Shown here one piece after another: positions 21,460-28,511 of a stretch of 28,511 nucleotides of DNA (positions are counted from its first letter, which is position 1; every line of letters begins with the position of its first letter). The notes beneath the pieces were generated by a model. The model was not told the origin of the DNA and searched no databases. It saw nothing but the letters and a program-made list of their open reading frames with translations. Both the position numbers and the translations under genes were made by a program. Origin of the DNA: Sulfuricystis sp964478415 (GTDB taxonomy: Bacteria > Pseudomonadota > Gammaproteobacteria > Burkholderiales > Rhodocyclaceae); contig CAYZII010000022.1 of assembly GCA_964478415.1 (NCBI GenBank), forward strand, positions 1 through 28,511, read 5' to 3'.

Positions 21460-21546
21460 GAAACCATCCGCCCGCCGGCACCTTTCTTCGCATGAGCGAG
21501 CCTGCCATCCTTGCGGTTTGGATTGGAATGCAAGGAGGAGAGGCGC

Positions 21547-21873
21547 ATGGCAGTCAGTGTGGAGGAAAGGGAAAGCTGGGAGCGCGAGATTGCGGCGTGG
21601 CGGGCGAGCGGGCGGTCGATGTCGGCCTGGGCCCGGGAGCGGGGGATAGCGCGGCATCGCCTCAAATACTGGAAGCGGCGACTGGAAGGTCGGGAAACAG
21701 GCAGGAAGGAACCGCTTTCCCTGATCCCGGTCGCTGTGTCACCGGCGCAAGTATTGTCTGCAGCACGCATCGAAGTTGTGGTCGAACGCGCCGGCCTGCG
21801 CATCGTGTTGCCGACGGATTTCGAAGCCGAGAGCCTTGCCCGGATGCTCGACGTGGTGGAATCGCGATGCTGA
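21547..21873 (+). CDS. tnpA: IS66 accessory protein TnpA
   Basis: 108-aa first protein of the IS66 trio, a helix-turn-helix-containing accessory protein needed for transposition in IS66. Seen: the N-terminal SWEREIAAWRASGRSMSAWARERGIARHRLKYWKRRLEG in parts, typical of the family, and a C-terminal part (IEVVVERAGLRIVLPTDFEAESLARML in parts) resembling the usual end. The ATG at 21547 follows a strong AAGGAGGAG ribosome-binding sequence; an upstream in-frame start is less likely. It overlaps the tnpB start by 7 nt. This reading frame appears intact although the other two IS genes are damaged. Confidence 0.92.
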   Translation: MAVSVEERESWEREIAAWRASGRSMSAWARERGIARHRLKYWKRRLEGRETGRKEPLSLIPVAVSPAQVLSAARIEVVVERAGLRIVLPTDFEAESLARMLDVVESRC

Positions 21874-21971
21874 TTGGCGCGGGCATGGCCGTCTATGTCG
21901 CCGATGGCGCCAGCGACATGCGAAAGTCCATCGATGGCCTGGCGGCGGCGATTGTGGCAGACTGCCGGCCC
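21867..21971 (+). pseudogene. tnpB: Remnant of IS66 tnpB, fused in frame to tnpC
   Basis: The TnpB N-terminus is recognisable (MLIGAGMAVYVADGASDMRKS then IDGLAAAI), but the reading frame passes after about 35 codons directly into the TnpC N-terminus (MDLAAALARNAALEAANETL). Complete TnpB is about 115 aa, so roughly 80 codons (FRGRRGDRVK-type region) are missing. The deletion kept the frame, making a TnpB-TnpC fusion. Confidence 0.85.
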
Positions 21972-22361
21972 ATGGATTTGGCCGCTGCCCTTGCCAGAAA
22001 CGCCGCACTCGAGGCGGCCAACGAAACGCTCAAGGCCACTGTTGCGACCCTGACGGCCAAGCTCGAAGCCGTTCAATTCCAGCTGGCCCAGCTGCAGCGC
22101 TTGGTCTTCGGCCACAAGGCCGAGCGCCTCGTCATCGACGCGCATACCGGGCTGCTCTTCGAAGTGGCATCTCCCCCGGCACCCGAACCCCAGACCCGCA
22201 CGGCCACGGTTCTCCCCAAGGCCAAGCCGGTGCGTGAGACGCTTCCGGCGCATCTGCCGCGCGAAGTCATTCTCCTCGATCTGCCCGAAGCCGAGAAACC
22301 CTGTCCGTGCTGCGGGGAAAAGCGTCATGTGATCGGTGAAGTCGTCTCCGAGAAACTTGAC

Positions 22362-22435
22362 AAGCCCGAAAGGGCGCAGGACGCCACGGTAGTGGCGGTC
22401 CCGAGCGCAGCGAGGGATTCGGCGAAGCCGAACAC
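22362..22435 (+). repeat. 74-bp hairpin-rich insertion in tnpC
   Basis: Removing this segment restores a continuous, family-like TnpC reading (VVSEKLD joined to YVPATLKV). It can form GCCC-GAAA-GGGC near its left end and TTCGGC-GAA-GCCGAA near its right end, with CCCGAGCG...CGAGGG in the middle. No clear target duplication is seen. It looks like a small palindromic element, source unknown. Confidence 0.75.
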
Positions 22436-23560
22436 TACGTGCCGGCCACCCTGAAAGTCATCGAGACGCGCCGGCCCAAGTATGCTTGTCGCCCCTGCCA
22501 GGGCGAGATAGCCATCGCCCCCTTGCCGGCCTCTCCGATCGAACAGGGCATGGCGGCGCCGGGACTGTTGGCCCATGCGCTCGTCTCGAAGTTTGCCGAT
22601 CATCTGCCCTTGAACCGTCAGGAAGCGATGCTGCGCCGCGCCGGTATCGAGATTCCCCGCTCGACGCTGCGCGACTGGGTGCTGGGCAGTGCCCAGTGTC
22701 TCAAACCTCTTTACGCGCACTTGCTCGACCGGGTGCGTGAATCGGACATCCTGCACAGCGACGACACGATCGTGCCCTTGCAGGAGGCGGGGGCGACGGT
22801 GAAGGCCCGGGCCTGGGCCTGGCTCGATCCCGGGCGCAAGCTCGTGGCCTACGAGTTCACCGTCTCCCGCGCGGGCATCCATCCGCAATCCTTCCTCACC
22901 GGCTGGTGGGGCTATCTGATCGCCGATGCCTATGCCGGCTATGACCGGCTCTTCGCCAATCCGCACCTCAAGGAGGTGGGCTGCCGGGCCCATGCCCGAC
23001 GCAAGTTCTTCGAGGTGGCCAAGACCCAGAAGACACCGGGACTGACGCATGAGGCCATCGCCCGCATCGCGGCTTTCTATCATCTGGACAATGCTTGGCA
23101 GGAACTTGATGCCAATGAGCGACGACGACGGCGACAGGAAAAGATCGCTCCCTTGCTTGCCGACTTCCGGGCGTGGCTGGAAGCGCATCTTCCCGGTCTG
23201 TTGCCGAAGAGCCCGCTGGCGCAGGCGATGGGCTATTGCGCCCACCATTGGGCTGCGCTGACCCGTTTCCTCGACGACGGCCGTCTGCCGCTGGATAACA
23301 ATGCCGCCGAGCGGGCGTTGCGCCCCCTTGCCGTGGGCCGCAAGAACTGGCTCTTCGCCGGCTCCACCCGCGGCGGCGAGGCCGCCGCCATCGTGCTGTC
23401 CTTCATCGAGTCGGCCAAGCTCCACGGCCTCAATCCCTTCGATTATCTGCGCGATGTGCTGACCCGCTTGCCGTCGGCCAAGGCCAGCGACCTCGATGCT
23501 TTCTGCCCAACACCAGCAACCACGCTGATTCCCGCTACCACACTCACGCTCGCCCTTCAT

Positions 23561-23584
23561 AGATGCCGGCGGGCGGACGGTTAC
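23561..23584 (-). repeat. Right terminal inverted repeat of IS66
   Basis: The reverse complement starts GTAACCGTCCGCCCGCCGGC and matches the left end (21460-21483) at 21 of 24 positions. Confidence 0.93.
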
Positions 23585-23592
23585 GGTTCAAA
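23585..23592. repeat. Right target-site duplication of IS66 (GGTTCAAA)
   Basis: Exact copy of the 8 bp at 21452-21459. Confidence 0.95.
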
Positions 23593-23629
23593 AGGTAAAA
23601 GCCGTCCTTGGCGGGACGGTGCCTTCAGC

Positions 23630-23635
23630 TAGAAT
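23630..23635 (+). promoter_or_regulatory. Putative -10 box (TAGAAT) of macA
   Basis: TAGAAT is 6 nt before the macA ATG, so transcription from it would begin at the start codon (leaderless). There is no convincing -35, and the IS66 insertion lies 45 bp upstream, so promoter activity here may have been changed by the insertion. Confidence 0.4.
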
Positions 23636-23641
23636 TTCCGC

Positions 23642-24895
23642 ATGACTCCGCGCCGCTTCATCCTTGTCGCCCTGCTGGCGCTTGCCGCAGCAGGCTACGG
23701 CGGCTTCCGCTACCTCTTTGCTTCCGCCAACGCACCCGCCTACAAATTCGCCAGCGTCGAGAAAGGCCCGCTCACCGCAGCGGTCGCCGCCACCGGCACG
23801 CTCAATCCGGTCGTCTCGGTGCAGGTCAGCTCGCAGATTTCCGGCCAGATCCGTGAAATCTTCGTCGATTTCAACAGTCCGGTAAAGGCGGGTGATCTGC
23901 TCGCACGCATCGCGCCGGAAACTTATGAACATCGCGTGCGTCAGGCCGAGGCCGATCTCGAGGCGGCGCGCGCGACTGTGGCCGTTCAGCAGGCCGAACT
24001 GTTTCGCGCCCGCGTCAATCTGCTCGACGCCGAACGCGACGTCAAGCGCAAGGAGACGCTGGTGGCGAAGAATTACCTCTCGACCGCCGAACTCGACAAG
24101 GCGCAAACCCAGCTCGAGGCGGCGCGCGCCCAGCTCAAGGTGGTCGAAGCACAGGCCGCCAATAGCGCCGCGCTGGTCAGGCAGCGCGAGGCGGCGCTCG
24201 GCCAGGCACGCGTCGATCTCGCCCGCACCGAGATTCGCGCCCCCATCGATGGCATCGTCATCAAACGCAGTGTCGAGCCGGGCCAGACCGTGGCGGCGAG
24301 TCTGCAGGCACCGGAAATGTTCGTCATCGCCAAGAATCTCACCGACATGCAGGTCGAGGCAGCGATCGACGAGGCGGACATCGGTCGCATCAGGCCCGGT
24401 CAGGAAGCAAGTTTTACCGTCGATGCCTTTCCCGGCAGACGCTTCAAAGGCGAGGTGAAACAGGTCAGAAAGGCCGCCCAGGTCGTCTCGAACGTCGTCA
24501 GCTACACGGTGGTGATCTCTGCTGCGAATCCCGACCTGATCCTGCTGCCGGGCATGACCGCCAACGTGCGCATCGTCACCGCGCACAAGGAAGACGTGCT
24601 GAAGGTGGCGAACGCCGCGCTGCGTTTTCGCCCCCCGGAAGCCGGTGAAAAATCGGCGCTGGCGGGACGGCAGCCCGGCCAGGGGATGGGGCGCGGACGC
24701 AGCAACGAGGGTAGCGGCAAGCTCTGGGTATTGGGTGAAGACGGCAAGCCGAAAGCGATCGAAGTCAAGACTGGCATCACCGATGGCAATCAGACCGAAA
24801 TCCTCTCTGGCGAGATCACGGCAGGCCAGCAAATCATTGTCGGCATGAACGCGCCGGCCGAGAAGTCCAAACCGGTCCAGCCGCGCCTGTTCTGA
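23642..24895 (+). CDS. macA: MacA-type periplasmic adaptor (efflux RND/ABC adaptor)
   Basis: 417-aa membrane-fusion protein linking an inner-membrane ABC transporter to an outer-membrane channel. N-terminal anchor/signal (about residues 6-20, FILVALLALAAAGYGG). The biotinyl-lipoyl halves are VAATGTLNPVVSVQVSSQISGQI and RTEIRAPIDGIVIKRSVEPGQTV (each in part). A long alpha-helical hairpin (about 95-190, Ala/Glu/Gln-rich) lies between them, then a beta-barrel domain. A Gly/Arg-rich loop near residue 340 (GRQPGQGMGRGRSNEG) is an insertion before the last beta domain. First gene of a three-gene unit; one base separates its stop from the ATPase gene. Substrate unknown (macrolides, toxins or peptides in relatives). 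The outer-membrane partner is not in the window. Confidence 0.92.
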   Translation: MTPRRFILVALLALAAAGYGGFRYLFASANAPAYKFASVEKGPLTAAVAATGTLNPVVSVQVSSQISGQIREIFVDFNSPVKAGDLLARIAPETYEHRVRQAEADLEAARATVAVQQAELFRARVNLLDAERDVKRKETLVAKNYLSTAELDKAQTQLEAARAQLKVVEAQAANSAALVRQREAALGQARVDLARTEIRAPIDGIVIKRSVEPGQTVAASLQAPEMFVIAKNLTDMQVEAAIDEADIGRIRPGQEASFTVDAFPGRRFKGEVKQVRKAAQVVSNVVSYTVVISAANPDLILLPGMTANVRIVTAHKEDVLKVANAALRFRPPEAGEKSALAGRQPGQGMGRGRSNEGSGKLWVLGEDGKPKAIEVKTGITDGNQTEILSGEITAGQQIIVGMNAPAEKSKPVQPRLF

Positions 24896-24896
24896 G

Positions 24897-25634
24897 ATGG
24901 AGACCCCGCTCGTCAGGACGGTCGATCTTGCCAAAACCTATCGGCTCGGCGACACGACCGTGCCGGCACTGCGTGGCATCTCGATCGACATCGCGCGCGG
25001 CAGTTTCGTCGCCGTGATGGGACCCTCGGGTTCCGGCAAATCGACCTTCATGAATCTGCTCGGCTGTCTCGACACGCCCAGCGGCGGTCAGTACTGGCTG
25101 GACGGGGAAGAGGTGTCGTGCCTTGCCGACGACTCCCTCTCACGCCTGCGCAACTGCAAGATCGGCTTCGTCTTCCAGCACTTCAACCTATTGCCGCGCA
25201 CCTCGGCGCTCGACAATGTCGCGCTGCCACTGCTCTATCGTGGCATGCCAGCGCCTGAGCGACATGCCCGCGCTTCGCGGCGGCTTGCCCAGGTGGGCCT
25301 GGCCGAACGCATGGCACACCATCCGTCACAGCTTTCCGGCGGCCAACAACAGCGTGTGGCGATCGCCCGTGCATTGGTCAACGATCCCCAACTGATCCTC
25401 GCCGATGAACCGACCGGCGCGCTCGATTCGCGCACCGGCATCGAGATCGTGGCCTTGCTACAGGCACTCAACCGGGACGGCATCACGATCGTGCTGGTGA
25501 CGCACGAGCACGACATCGCCGCCTATGCCGGACGCATCATCCAGTTTCGTGATGGACGCATCATCAGTGATGCCCCCAACGCTCCCCGCGATGCCAGTGC
25601 CGATCTGGCTGCTCTACCCACCAGCGTCGCATGA
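24897..25634 (+). CDS. MacB-type ABC transporter ATPase
   Basis: 245-aa ATP-binding subunit of an efflux or lipoprotein-type ABC exporter (MacB/LolD group), peripheral on the cytoplasmic membrane. Walker A GPSGSGKST (42-50), Q-loop Q94 (FVFQHFNLLP), signature LSGGQ (146-150), Walker B LILADE (166-171), and the H-loop in LVTHEHD. In E. coli MacB the ATPase and permease are one chain; here they are two, with the permease ATG overlapping this stop (ATGA). The C-terminal 25 residues are Ala/Asp-rich and variable. Confidence 0.95.
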   Translation: METPLVRTVDLAKTYRLGDTTVPALRGISIDIARGSFVAVMGPSGSGKSTFMNLLGCLDTPSGGQYWLDGEEVSCLADDSLSRLRNCKIGFVFQHFNLLPRTSALDNVALPLLYRGMPAPERHARASRRLAQVGLAERMAHHPSQLSGGQQQRVAIARALVNDPQLILADEPTGALDSRTGIEIVALLQALNRDGITIVLVTHEHDIAAYAGRIIQFRDGRIISDAPNAPRDASADLAALPTSVA

Positions 25635-26869
25635 GTTTCTACGCCACCCTGCTCGTCGCCTTGAAGGCGCTCTCCACCAACAAGCTGCGCTCCGCGCTGA
25701 CGATGCTCGGCATCATCATCGGCGTGGCAGCGGTGATCGTGATGATCGCAGTCGGCAGTGGCGCGCGTGCCCAGGTCGAGGCGCAGATCAAGAGCTTGGG
25801 TTCGAACCTGATCATGATCTTCTCGGCCTCGCCGACCTTCACCGGCGCGCGTGCCGCAGTGGGCAGCACATTCACGCTCAGCGAGGAGGATGCCTATGCG
25901 ATCGGGCGCGAACTGCCGGAATACGTCGCTGCCGCAGCGCCGGTGCTGCGCGGCAGCGGCCAGATCGTCGCGGGGGGGGCGAACTGGTCGACTTCGTTCT
26001 ACGGCGTGACGCCGGAATACTTCGAAGTACGCGATTGGGGACTCGCAGAAGGCCGCTTCTTCGAAGCTGCCGAGCTCAATGGTGCCGCGAAGGTGGCGCT
26101 CATCGGCAAGACCGTGGCGGACAATCTGTTCGGCGAGGAATCCCCGCTCGAGCGCACGATCCGCATCCGCACCGTGCCGCTCACCGTGATCGGCGTGCTA
26201 GCGGCAAAGGGGCAGAGTCCCGGCGGTGCCGATCTCGACGACATCGTACTGATGCCGATCACCACCGCCCGCAACCGCGTGCTGGGCAGCACGGCAGTCG
26301 CCAAATCGCGCGCGGTCGGCTCGATCCAGATCAAGCTCCTCGATGGCGTCGACGGCAAGGCCGCCGCCGAAGCGGTGCGCGCGCTGCTGCGCCAGCGCCA
26401 CCGCCTGCAAGGCGATCAGGACGACGATTTCACGCTGCGCAACATGACCGAGATCCTGCAGACGCGCGAGGAATCGTCACGCGTGATGGCACTGCTGCTC
26501 GCCGCAGTGGCCTCGGTCTCCCTGCTGGTCGGCGGCATCGGCATCATGAACATCATGCTGGTGTCGGTCACCGAGCGCACGCGCGAGATTGGCCTCAGAC
26601 GCGCGGTCGGCGCGCGCGCACGCGACATCCTGCTGCAATTCCTCGTCGAATCGAGCACGCTTTCCTTGATCGGCGGTCTCGCCGGCGTGGCGCTCGGCAT
26701 CGCTGGCGCCGAGCTGATCGCGTCACTGGCCGGCTGGCCGATTCAGCTGTCGGTGAGCGCGATCCTGCTCGCTGTGAGCTTCGCTGCTGGCATCGGCATT
26801 TTCTTCGGCTACTATCCGGCGCGTCGGGCGGCAAGGATGTCGCCGATCGAAGCGCTGCACCACGAGTAA
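25631..26869 (+). CDS. MacB-type ABC transporter permease (FtsX family)
   Basis: 412-aa inner-membrane permease. First membrane helix near residues 18-42 (LRSALTMLGIIIGVAAVIVMIAVGSGA in part), then a large periplasmic MacB-type domain (about 45-280) and three C-terminal helices with the FtsX block: VSLLVGGIGIMNIMLVSVTERTREIGLRRAVGARARDIL in parts. It ends YPARRAARMSPIEALHHE, the typical MacB C-terminus. Such permeases drive the adaptor by mechanotransmission rather than moving substrate through the membrane. Together with the upstream adaptor and ATPase it forms a complete inner-membrane MacAB-like system, split as in many betaproteobacteria. Confidence 0.95.
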   Translation: MSFYATLLVALKALSTNKLRSALTMLGIIIGVAAVIVMIAVGSGARAQVEAQIKSLGSNLIMIFSASPTFTGARAAVGSTFTLSEEDAYAIGRELPEYVAAAAPVLRGSGQIVAGGANWSTSFYGVTPEYFEVRDWGLAEGRFFEAAELNGAAKVALIGKTVADNLFGEESPLERTIRIRTVPLTVIGVLAAKGQSPGGADLDDIVLMPITTARNRVLGSTAVAKSRAVGSIQIKLLDGVDGKAAAEAVRALLRQRHRLQGDQDDDFTLRNMTEILQTREESSRVMALLLAAVASVSLLVGGIGIMNIMLVSVTERTREIGLRRAVGARARDILLQFLVESSTLSLIGGLAGVALGIAGAELIASLAGWPIQLSVSAILLAVSFAAGIGIFFGYYPARRAARMSPIEALHHE

Positions 26870-26902
26870 TGCTTTTGTAACGAGCGTTTTCTTCGCTCCG
26901 CC

Positions 26903-26908
26903 TAGAAT
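26903..26908 (+). promoter_or_regulatory. Putative -10 box (TAGAAT) of the CYTH-CHAD gene
   Basis: TAGAAT ends 9 nt before the ATG, which predicts a leader of only about 0-3 nt. The best -35-like sequence upstream (TTGTAA, 26875-26880) is 22 bp away, too far for a standard promoter. Confidence 0.4.
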
Positions 26909-26917
26909 CTTCGCATT

Positions 26918-28501
26918 ATGGGCGAAGAGATCGAACTGAAGCTGTTTTTGCCGCAGGAGGCCCAGCGCGCCTTGTTGCGCCATCCCCTGCTCCGGCAAGC
27001 CGTCGGCAGCACGGTGTATCGTTTGACGAACATCTACTACGACACCCCGAAGCTGGACCTGCGCCAGAACGGCATCGCATTGCGCCTGCGTCGCAAGGGC
27101 CGGCGCTGGCTGCAAACGGTCAAGTGCGCCGGCAGTCAGGCGGGCGGGCTCGCCACCCGGCCGGAATGGGAAACCCCCTATGCCGGTCGTTTCGACTTCG
27201 GCGCGATCGATGACGAGACACTGCGCGCCTGGCTCGCACGCCCCAAGATCACGGCACGACTGATGCCGGTGTTCGAAACCCATTTCCAGCGCCGCAACTG
27301 GCTGTTCAAGCGGCCCAATGGCACGCGCATCGAGGTGGCACTCGACCGCGGCTGGATCGCCGCTGCCGGTTCGCAGGAGCCGATTTCCGAAGTCGAGCTC
27401 GAGTTGCAAAGCGGTGATGCCAAGGAATTGTTTCGCCTTGCACTGGTGCTCGCCGAGCGTGTGCCGCTCATTCCAGCCCCCTTATCGAAAGCCGATCGGG
27501 GCTACGCCCTGTTCCTGCACCTCCCCCCAGCGCCGGTGCGTGCCGCGCCGATTCCCCTGACGGCCGAGATGAGTCCGCTTGCCGCCTGCCGTGCGATCGC
27601 TCTCGCCTGCCTGGACCAATTGCAGCGCAATCAGATGGGCGCGCTGGCCGACGACGATCCCGAATACATCCATCAAATGCGCGTCGCATTGCGCCGCCTG
27701 CGCGCCGCGTTGCGGCTGTTCCGGCCGCTGCTGCCGGCCGATTTCCTGCCGCGCGTGGTTCCATTGGTGTGCGAACTCATGGCTCCACTGGGCAAGCTGC
27801 GCGATCATGACGTGCTGCTGGCCGAGATCGTTCGGCCTGTGCTCGAGGCGATGCCCGAGGAGCCGCGTCTGGCCGTCCTGGTCGGCGCGATCAGCGAGCG
27901 GCGCCAAGTGTTACGCCAGCAAGTGGGGCGCCTGCTTGCCGCACCACGCTATGGCAAGATCGTCCTCGAACTGCTCGCGCTCGTGCATCAATTGCCGGAA
28001 ACTGCATCGGCCGAGGCACTCACGGAAGCCTCAGCCGCGAATCTATCCGCTTTCGCGACAAAACGCCTGCGTCGCTTACGCAAGAAAGCACTCGCGCTGG
28101 CCCACGAAGCCGATACTGCACAGCCGGCGTCGCTGCATGCTTTGCGCATCGCCATCAAGCGCTTGCGTTACGCGCTGGATTTCCTTGCCCCCCTTGCCGG
28201 CAAGAAACGTGCGCGCCGACTCTTCGAGCATCTCGCCACATTGCAGGACATCCTGGGCCAGATCAACGATCTGGCCAACGCCGGCGCACTCCTGAACGCA
28301 TGCGCTGGCCATGACGGCGCTTTGCGCGAAGCTGTCAGCCTGATCGCCGGCTGGCACGGCCCCCGTTATCGGAAACTGCTGGAGGCGGTGCCGCTTGAAG
28401 TCGCCCGGCTCGGTTCATTGCCCCTGCCGCGTCTTTCCGAGAGTCACCATCCCGTCACATCCGCACCGTATGCTGCAGCGTCTTCGCGGAGGGAGAATTG
28501 A
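26918..28501 (+). CDS. CYTH and CHAD domain-containing protein
   Basis: 527-aa cytoplasmic protein with two domains. The N-terminal CYTH (triphosphate tunnel) domain, about 1-205, starts with the ExExK motif (E4, E6, K8 in EEIELKL) and has YYDTPKLDLRQNGIALRLRRKGRRWLQTVK in parts and ISEVELEL; CYTH enzymes hydrolyse inorganic triphosphate or related substrates. The C-terminal CHAD domain, about 225-510, has two histidine/arginine-rich halves (YIHQMRVALRRLRAALRLF and LHALRIAIKRLRYALDFL) that bind polyphosphate. The combination suggests a polyphosphate-linked role, possibly granule-associated, as known for CHAD proteins; ppk/ppx are not in the window. The family start at MGEEIELK is clear. Confidence 0.93.
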   Translation: MGEEIELKLFLPQEAQRALLRHPLLRQAVGSTVYRLTNIYYDTPKLDLRQNGIALRLRRKGRRWLQTVKCAGSQAGGLATRPEWETPYAGRFDFGAIDDETLRAWLARPKITARLMPVFETHFQRRNWLFKRPNGTRIEVALDRGWIAAAGSQEPISEVELELQSGDAKELFRLALVLAERVPLIPAPLSKADRGYALFLHLPPAPVRAAPIPLTAEMSPLAACRAIALACLDQLQRNQMGALADDDPEYIHQMRVALRRLRAALRLFRPLLPADFLPRVVPLVCELMAPLGKLRDHDVLLAEIVRPVLEAMPEEPRLAVLVGAISERRQVLRQQVGRLLAAPRYGKIVLELLALVHQLPETASAEALTEASAANLSAFATKRLRRLRKKALALAHEADTAQPASLHALRIAIKRLRYALDFLAPLAGKKRARRLFEHLATLQDILGQINDLANAGALLNACAGHDGALREAVSLIAGWHGPRYRKLLEAVPLEVARLGSLPLPRLSESHHPVTSAPYAAASSRREN

Positions 28502-28511
28502 ATGGACGCCT
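28502..28511 (+). CDS. Start of a further gene, cut by the window edge
   Basis: ATG GAC GCC follows directly on the CYTH-CHAD stop codon and is preceded by a strong GGAGGGAG ribosome-binding sequence (28488-28495) at 6-nt spacing. Only three codons are visible, so nothing can be said about the product beyond likely co-transcription. Confidence 0.5.

Larger units (their letters stand above)
21460..23584 (+). mobile_element. IS66 family insertion sequence, defective, 2125 bp
   Basis: Terminal inverted repeats at 21460-21483 and 23561-23584 match at 21 of 24 positions (GAAACCATCCGCCCGCCGGC against GTAACCGTCCGCCCGCCGGC on the other end). Exact 8-bp target duplications flank it. It contains an intact tnpA, a tnpB reduced to its first 35 codons, and a tnpC broken by a 74-bp insertion. 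It is shorter than a usual IS66 (about 2.5 kb), which fits the loss of most of tnpB. It probably cannot move on its own. Confidence 0.95.
21972..23632 (+). pseudogene. tnpC: IS66 transposase tnpC, interrupted
   Basis: DDE transposase of IS66. The N-terminal coiled coil (TLTAKLEAVQFQLAQLQRLVFGHKAERL in parts) and zinc-finger half (CPCCGEKRHVIGEVVSEKLD) are in one frame, ending at a stop at 22452-22454. The catalytic half is in another frame (from YVPATLKVIETRRPKYACRPC onward): first Asp in ILHSDDTIVPLQ, second in LIADAYAGYDRL, Glu in LDNNAAERALRPLAVGRKNW. The break is a 74-bp insertion at 22362-22435 (length 3n+2), between EKLD and YVPA. The catalytic frame has no stop inside the IS; it reads through the right inverted repeat and ends 9 nt before macA. 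Confidence 0.9.

Noticed and set aside
21175..21657. 160-codon minus-strand frame across the 21183-21454 element and IS66 end
   Set aside because: It spans the IS junction and shows no recognisable protein family, so it is unlikely to be an ancestral gene.
22362..22454. Programmed ribosomal frameshift in tnpC
   Set aside because: IS66 does not need one in tnpC, and the extra 74 bp explains the frame change; no slippery sequence is evident.
23599..23625. Further copy of the 54-bp palindromic repeat upstream of macA
   Set aside because: Only GGCGGGACGG and a few flanking bases are shared; the CCGAAAC loop and inner stem are absent. The CCGTCC/GGACGG hairpin there is short.

Overview
The window is GC-rich, densely packed chromosomal DNA from a betaproteobacterium, most likely Rhodocyclales/Nitrosomonadales-like. 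This rests on gene order (glyA-nrdR-ribD; rhodanese-grxC-secB-gpsA; gpmA-envC-ctpA; yjgA divergent from pmbA) and protein character, not on a database search. Almost everything is housekeeping. The accessory material is one type II toxin-antitoxin pair, one MNT/HEPN pair, one damaged IS66 element and several families of small non-coding repeats.

Layout. 1-1126: 3' part of an M17 aminopeptidase gene whose visible 5' end carries an in-frame 54-bp palindromic tandem repeat. 1130-1758: PIN toxin and Phd-type antitoxin (minus). 1830-2865: mogA and yjgA (minus), divergent from pmbA (2905-4248). 4334-7890: a TRAP transporter split into two convergent units, dctP (plus) against dctQ-dctM (minus), separated by a symmetrical terminator. 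7891-8253: a gene-free stretch with a 209-bp element bounded by 19-bp inverted repeats. 8254-11748: histidine phosphatase, glyA, nrdR, ribD (plus). 11729-16346 (minus): gpmA, envC, ctpA, an unknown gene and moeB, in which every junction overlaps by 4 nt. 16379-19464 (plus): arsR, rhodanese, grxC, secB, an SH3-like protein and gpsA. 19471-19540: the same palindromic repeat as at the window start, now intergenic. 19543-20007: trmL (minus). 20259-21182: MNT nucleotidyltransferase and HEPN protein. 21183-21454: a second element with the same 19-bp ends as the one at 7972-8180 but a largely different, hairpin-rich interior. 21460-23584: IS66 with an 8-bp target duplication, inserted at the edge of that element. 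23642-26869: a MacA/MacB-type efflux operon. 26918-28501: a CYTH-CHAD protein, followed by the first codons of another gene.

Most noteworthy: (1) a palindromic repeat that is 18 codons long and in frame inside a peptidase gene, and also intergenic about 19 kb away with a compensatory base-pair change; (2) two small elements sharing inverted ends (consensus ACCCAGAHTGTCCATTGGA) around largely different interiors, one holding five closely spaced hairpins; (3) an IS66 copy that lost most of tnpB and carries a 74-bp hairpin-rich insert in tnpC; (4) three genes with a -10-like hexamer only 6-9 nt from the start codon, suggesting leaderless or nearly leaderless mRNAs.
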